Shown here: piece by piece, positions 63,236-64,000 of the stretch
Position numbering within the stretch: position 1 is the first letter of the stretch
Layout of the letters: each line of letters opens with the position of its first letter
DNA from: Flavobacteriales bacterium UBA2669
GTDB taxonomy: Bacteria; Bacteroidota; Bacteroidia; Flavobacteriales_E; Vicingaceae
Assembly (NCBI GenBank): GCA_002359215.1
Contig: DEMN01000012.1
Location: forward strand, 831,786 to 895,785
Direction: 5' to 3'
DNA: 64,000 bases
Program-made: the position numbers and the translations under genes
The notes under the pieces: model-generated
Told to the model about the DNA's origin: nothing
The model's database searches: none
The model's input: only the letters and a program-made list of their open reading frames with translations

Positions 63236-64000
63236 AATTATAATGTTGTTGTTATTGATGATAATCTCATCCTGTAAAAAGGTAAATATTAATGATATTC
63301 ATAACCTTAATGGAGATTTTATATATGTAATTGGACATGGAGGAGTAGGTTTTCAGACACTAAGTACCCAATTGCCCGAAAATTCAATGATAAGTATTAT
63401 GAAAGCTATTGAGGTTTATGGAGCAGATGGAGTGGAGGTTGATGTTCAACTCTCAAAAGATTTACAATTAGTACTATATCATGATGATAGGCTAGAAACC
63501 TCTACAGATGGAATAGGGTTTGTTTATGAATATAATTTAATAGAATTAACAGAAATTAAATATAATCGAGATATTTATGCAAATTTGTTTATAGATGAAC
63601 ATGTTGTTTCTTTAGAAACTGTTTTACAAAAGTTTTCTAAACAAAAGATAAAACCACAATTACATTTAGATTTAAGGTCTTGGTTATACGATAATTCTTT
63701 ATATAATCCTGCTGATTTTTTTTCAGTGTATGCTAGTAAGATAGTTAATATTGTAAATAAATATCAGTATCATGAATACACTTATATAGCTTCAGGTGAT
63801 ATAAATCTATTAAAAGAATTGAGTCAACAAGATGCTAATCTAAAATTAATGATTGAAACTAATAAAGTAAATTGGGGCATTGAACAGATTCAAGAAAATA
63901 GATGGTATGGCATTTTAGCAAATAATCATAACATTTCAAAACAAGATGTAAAATATGTTCACTCACAAGGTGTTAGAATTGCTGTTTTTGATATAAAAAC
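63225..64000 (+). CDS. Glycerophosphodiester phosphodiesterase family lipoprotein, 3' truncated by window
   Basis: The first 258 codons are present. A signal with lipobox SSC (LLLLMIISSCKKV) precedes the GDPD motifs: IGHGGVGFQT (HG of the HRG-type site), LPENSMISIMKAIEVYGADG, VEVDVQLSKDLQLVLYHDD (the E-x-D metal site and catalytic His) and LDTST-like DGIG. It would hydrolyse glycerophosphodiesters in the periplasm. The start lies 11 bases inside the barrel gene, so the PAP2_3 phosphatase, barrel protein and GDPD probably form one envelope-lipid unit. The frame is open to the last base. Confidence 0.9.
   Translation, partial: MNSRIIMLLLLMIISSCKKVNINDIHNLNGDFIYVIGHGGVGFQTLSTQLPENSMISIMKAIEVYGADGVEVDVQLSKDLQLVLYHDDRLETSTDGIGFVYEYNLIELTEIKYNRDIYANLFIDEHVVSLETVLQKFSKQKIKPQLHLDLRSWLYDNSLYNPADFFSVYASKIVNIVNKYQYHEYTYIASGDINLLKELSQQDANLKLMIETNKVNWGIEQIQENRWYGILANNHNISKQDVKYVHSQGVRIAVFDIK

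Noticed and set aside
1..64000. CRISPR array or cas operon
   Set aside because: No regularly spaced direct repeats with unique spacers and no Cas1/Cas2 or effector genes; the truncated DUF2779 gene is Cas4-like only in fold.

Overview
The window looks like a chromosomal piece of a low-GC member of the Bacteroidota, most likely order Flavobacteriales. The evidence is a giant secreted protein with a type IX secretion C-terminal sorting domain, a TonB receptor paired with a DUF4249 lipoprotein, the local group DUF4783 / nadC / rlmH, and several promoters with the Bacteroidota -7 element TAnnTTTG. Placement below order level is not supported.

Layout. 1-18.9 kb is mostly housekeeping: the end of an outer-membrane barrel gene, an M20 amidohydrolase, nadC with a DUF4783 gene, rlmH, a family 2 glycosyltransferase, a 2284-residue modular T9SS protein, pdhA-pdhC, an arsenic operon (arsR-arsM-acr3), a short Ppx/GppA phosphatase, and tRNA-Pro(TGG) and tRNA-Arg(TCT).

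18.9-48.9 kb, directly after tRNA-Arg, is a roughly 30-kb accessory island dominated by defence and mobile genes. In order it holds: (a) an overlapping operon of a type IIG restriction-modification enzyme, a nuclease-STAND-like NTPase and a HEPN-motif protein, plus a membrane protein; (b) a zeta-toxin-like kinase with a small upstream partner; (c) a leftward operon of a sigma-like protein, an unknown protein and an ImmA/IrrE metalloprotease; (d) divergent from it, a seven-gene operon in which a DUF2188 protein, a trypsin-like (Nal1-type) protease and a 73-residue protein run straight into a complete QatABCD defence system; (e) a Mu/Tn7-type transposition module (DDE transposase, AAA ATPase, serine resolvase) with tandem 11-bp repeats and a nested hairpin upstream; (f) a cassette-like run of small genes separated by short repeats (PD-(D/E)XK-like protein, NDT/TIR-like protein, lipoprotein); (g) a second, MmeI-type type IIG enzyme, two small ORFs and a truncated DUF2779 gene.

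48.9-64 kb returns to chromosomal functions: DUF4249 lipoprotein and TonB receptor, an HxlR regulator divergent from an NmrA-type oxidoreductase, nitroreductase and DoxX set, a TetR-regulated RND efflux operon (TolC, adaptor, permease), a PAP2_3-type membrane phosphatase, a small barrel-like protein, and the start of a glycerophosphodiester phosphodiesterase lipoprotein that runs off the end.

The best candidates for something undescribed are the protease-Qat operon with its divergent sigma/ImmA module, and the RM-STAND-HEPN operon. QatABCD itself is a known system. Its operonic fusion with a trypsin-like protease, and the regulatory module facing it, are what I could not match to a named system. 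All functional links here are inferred from sequence and gene order only.
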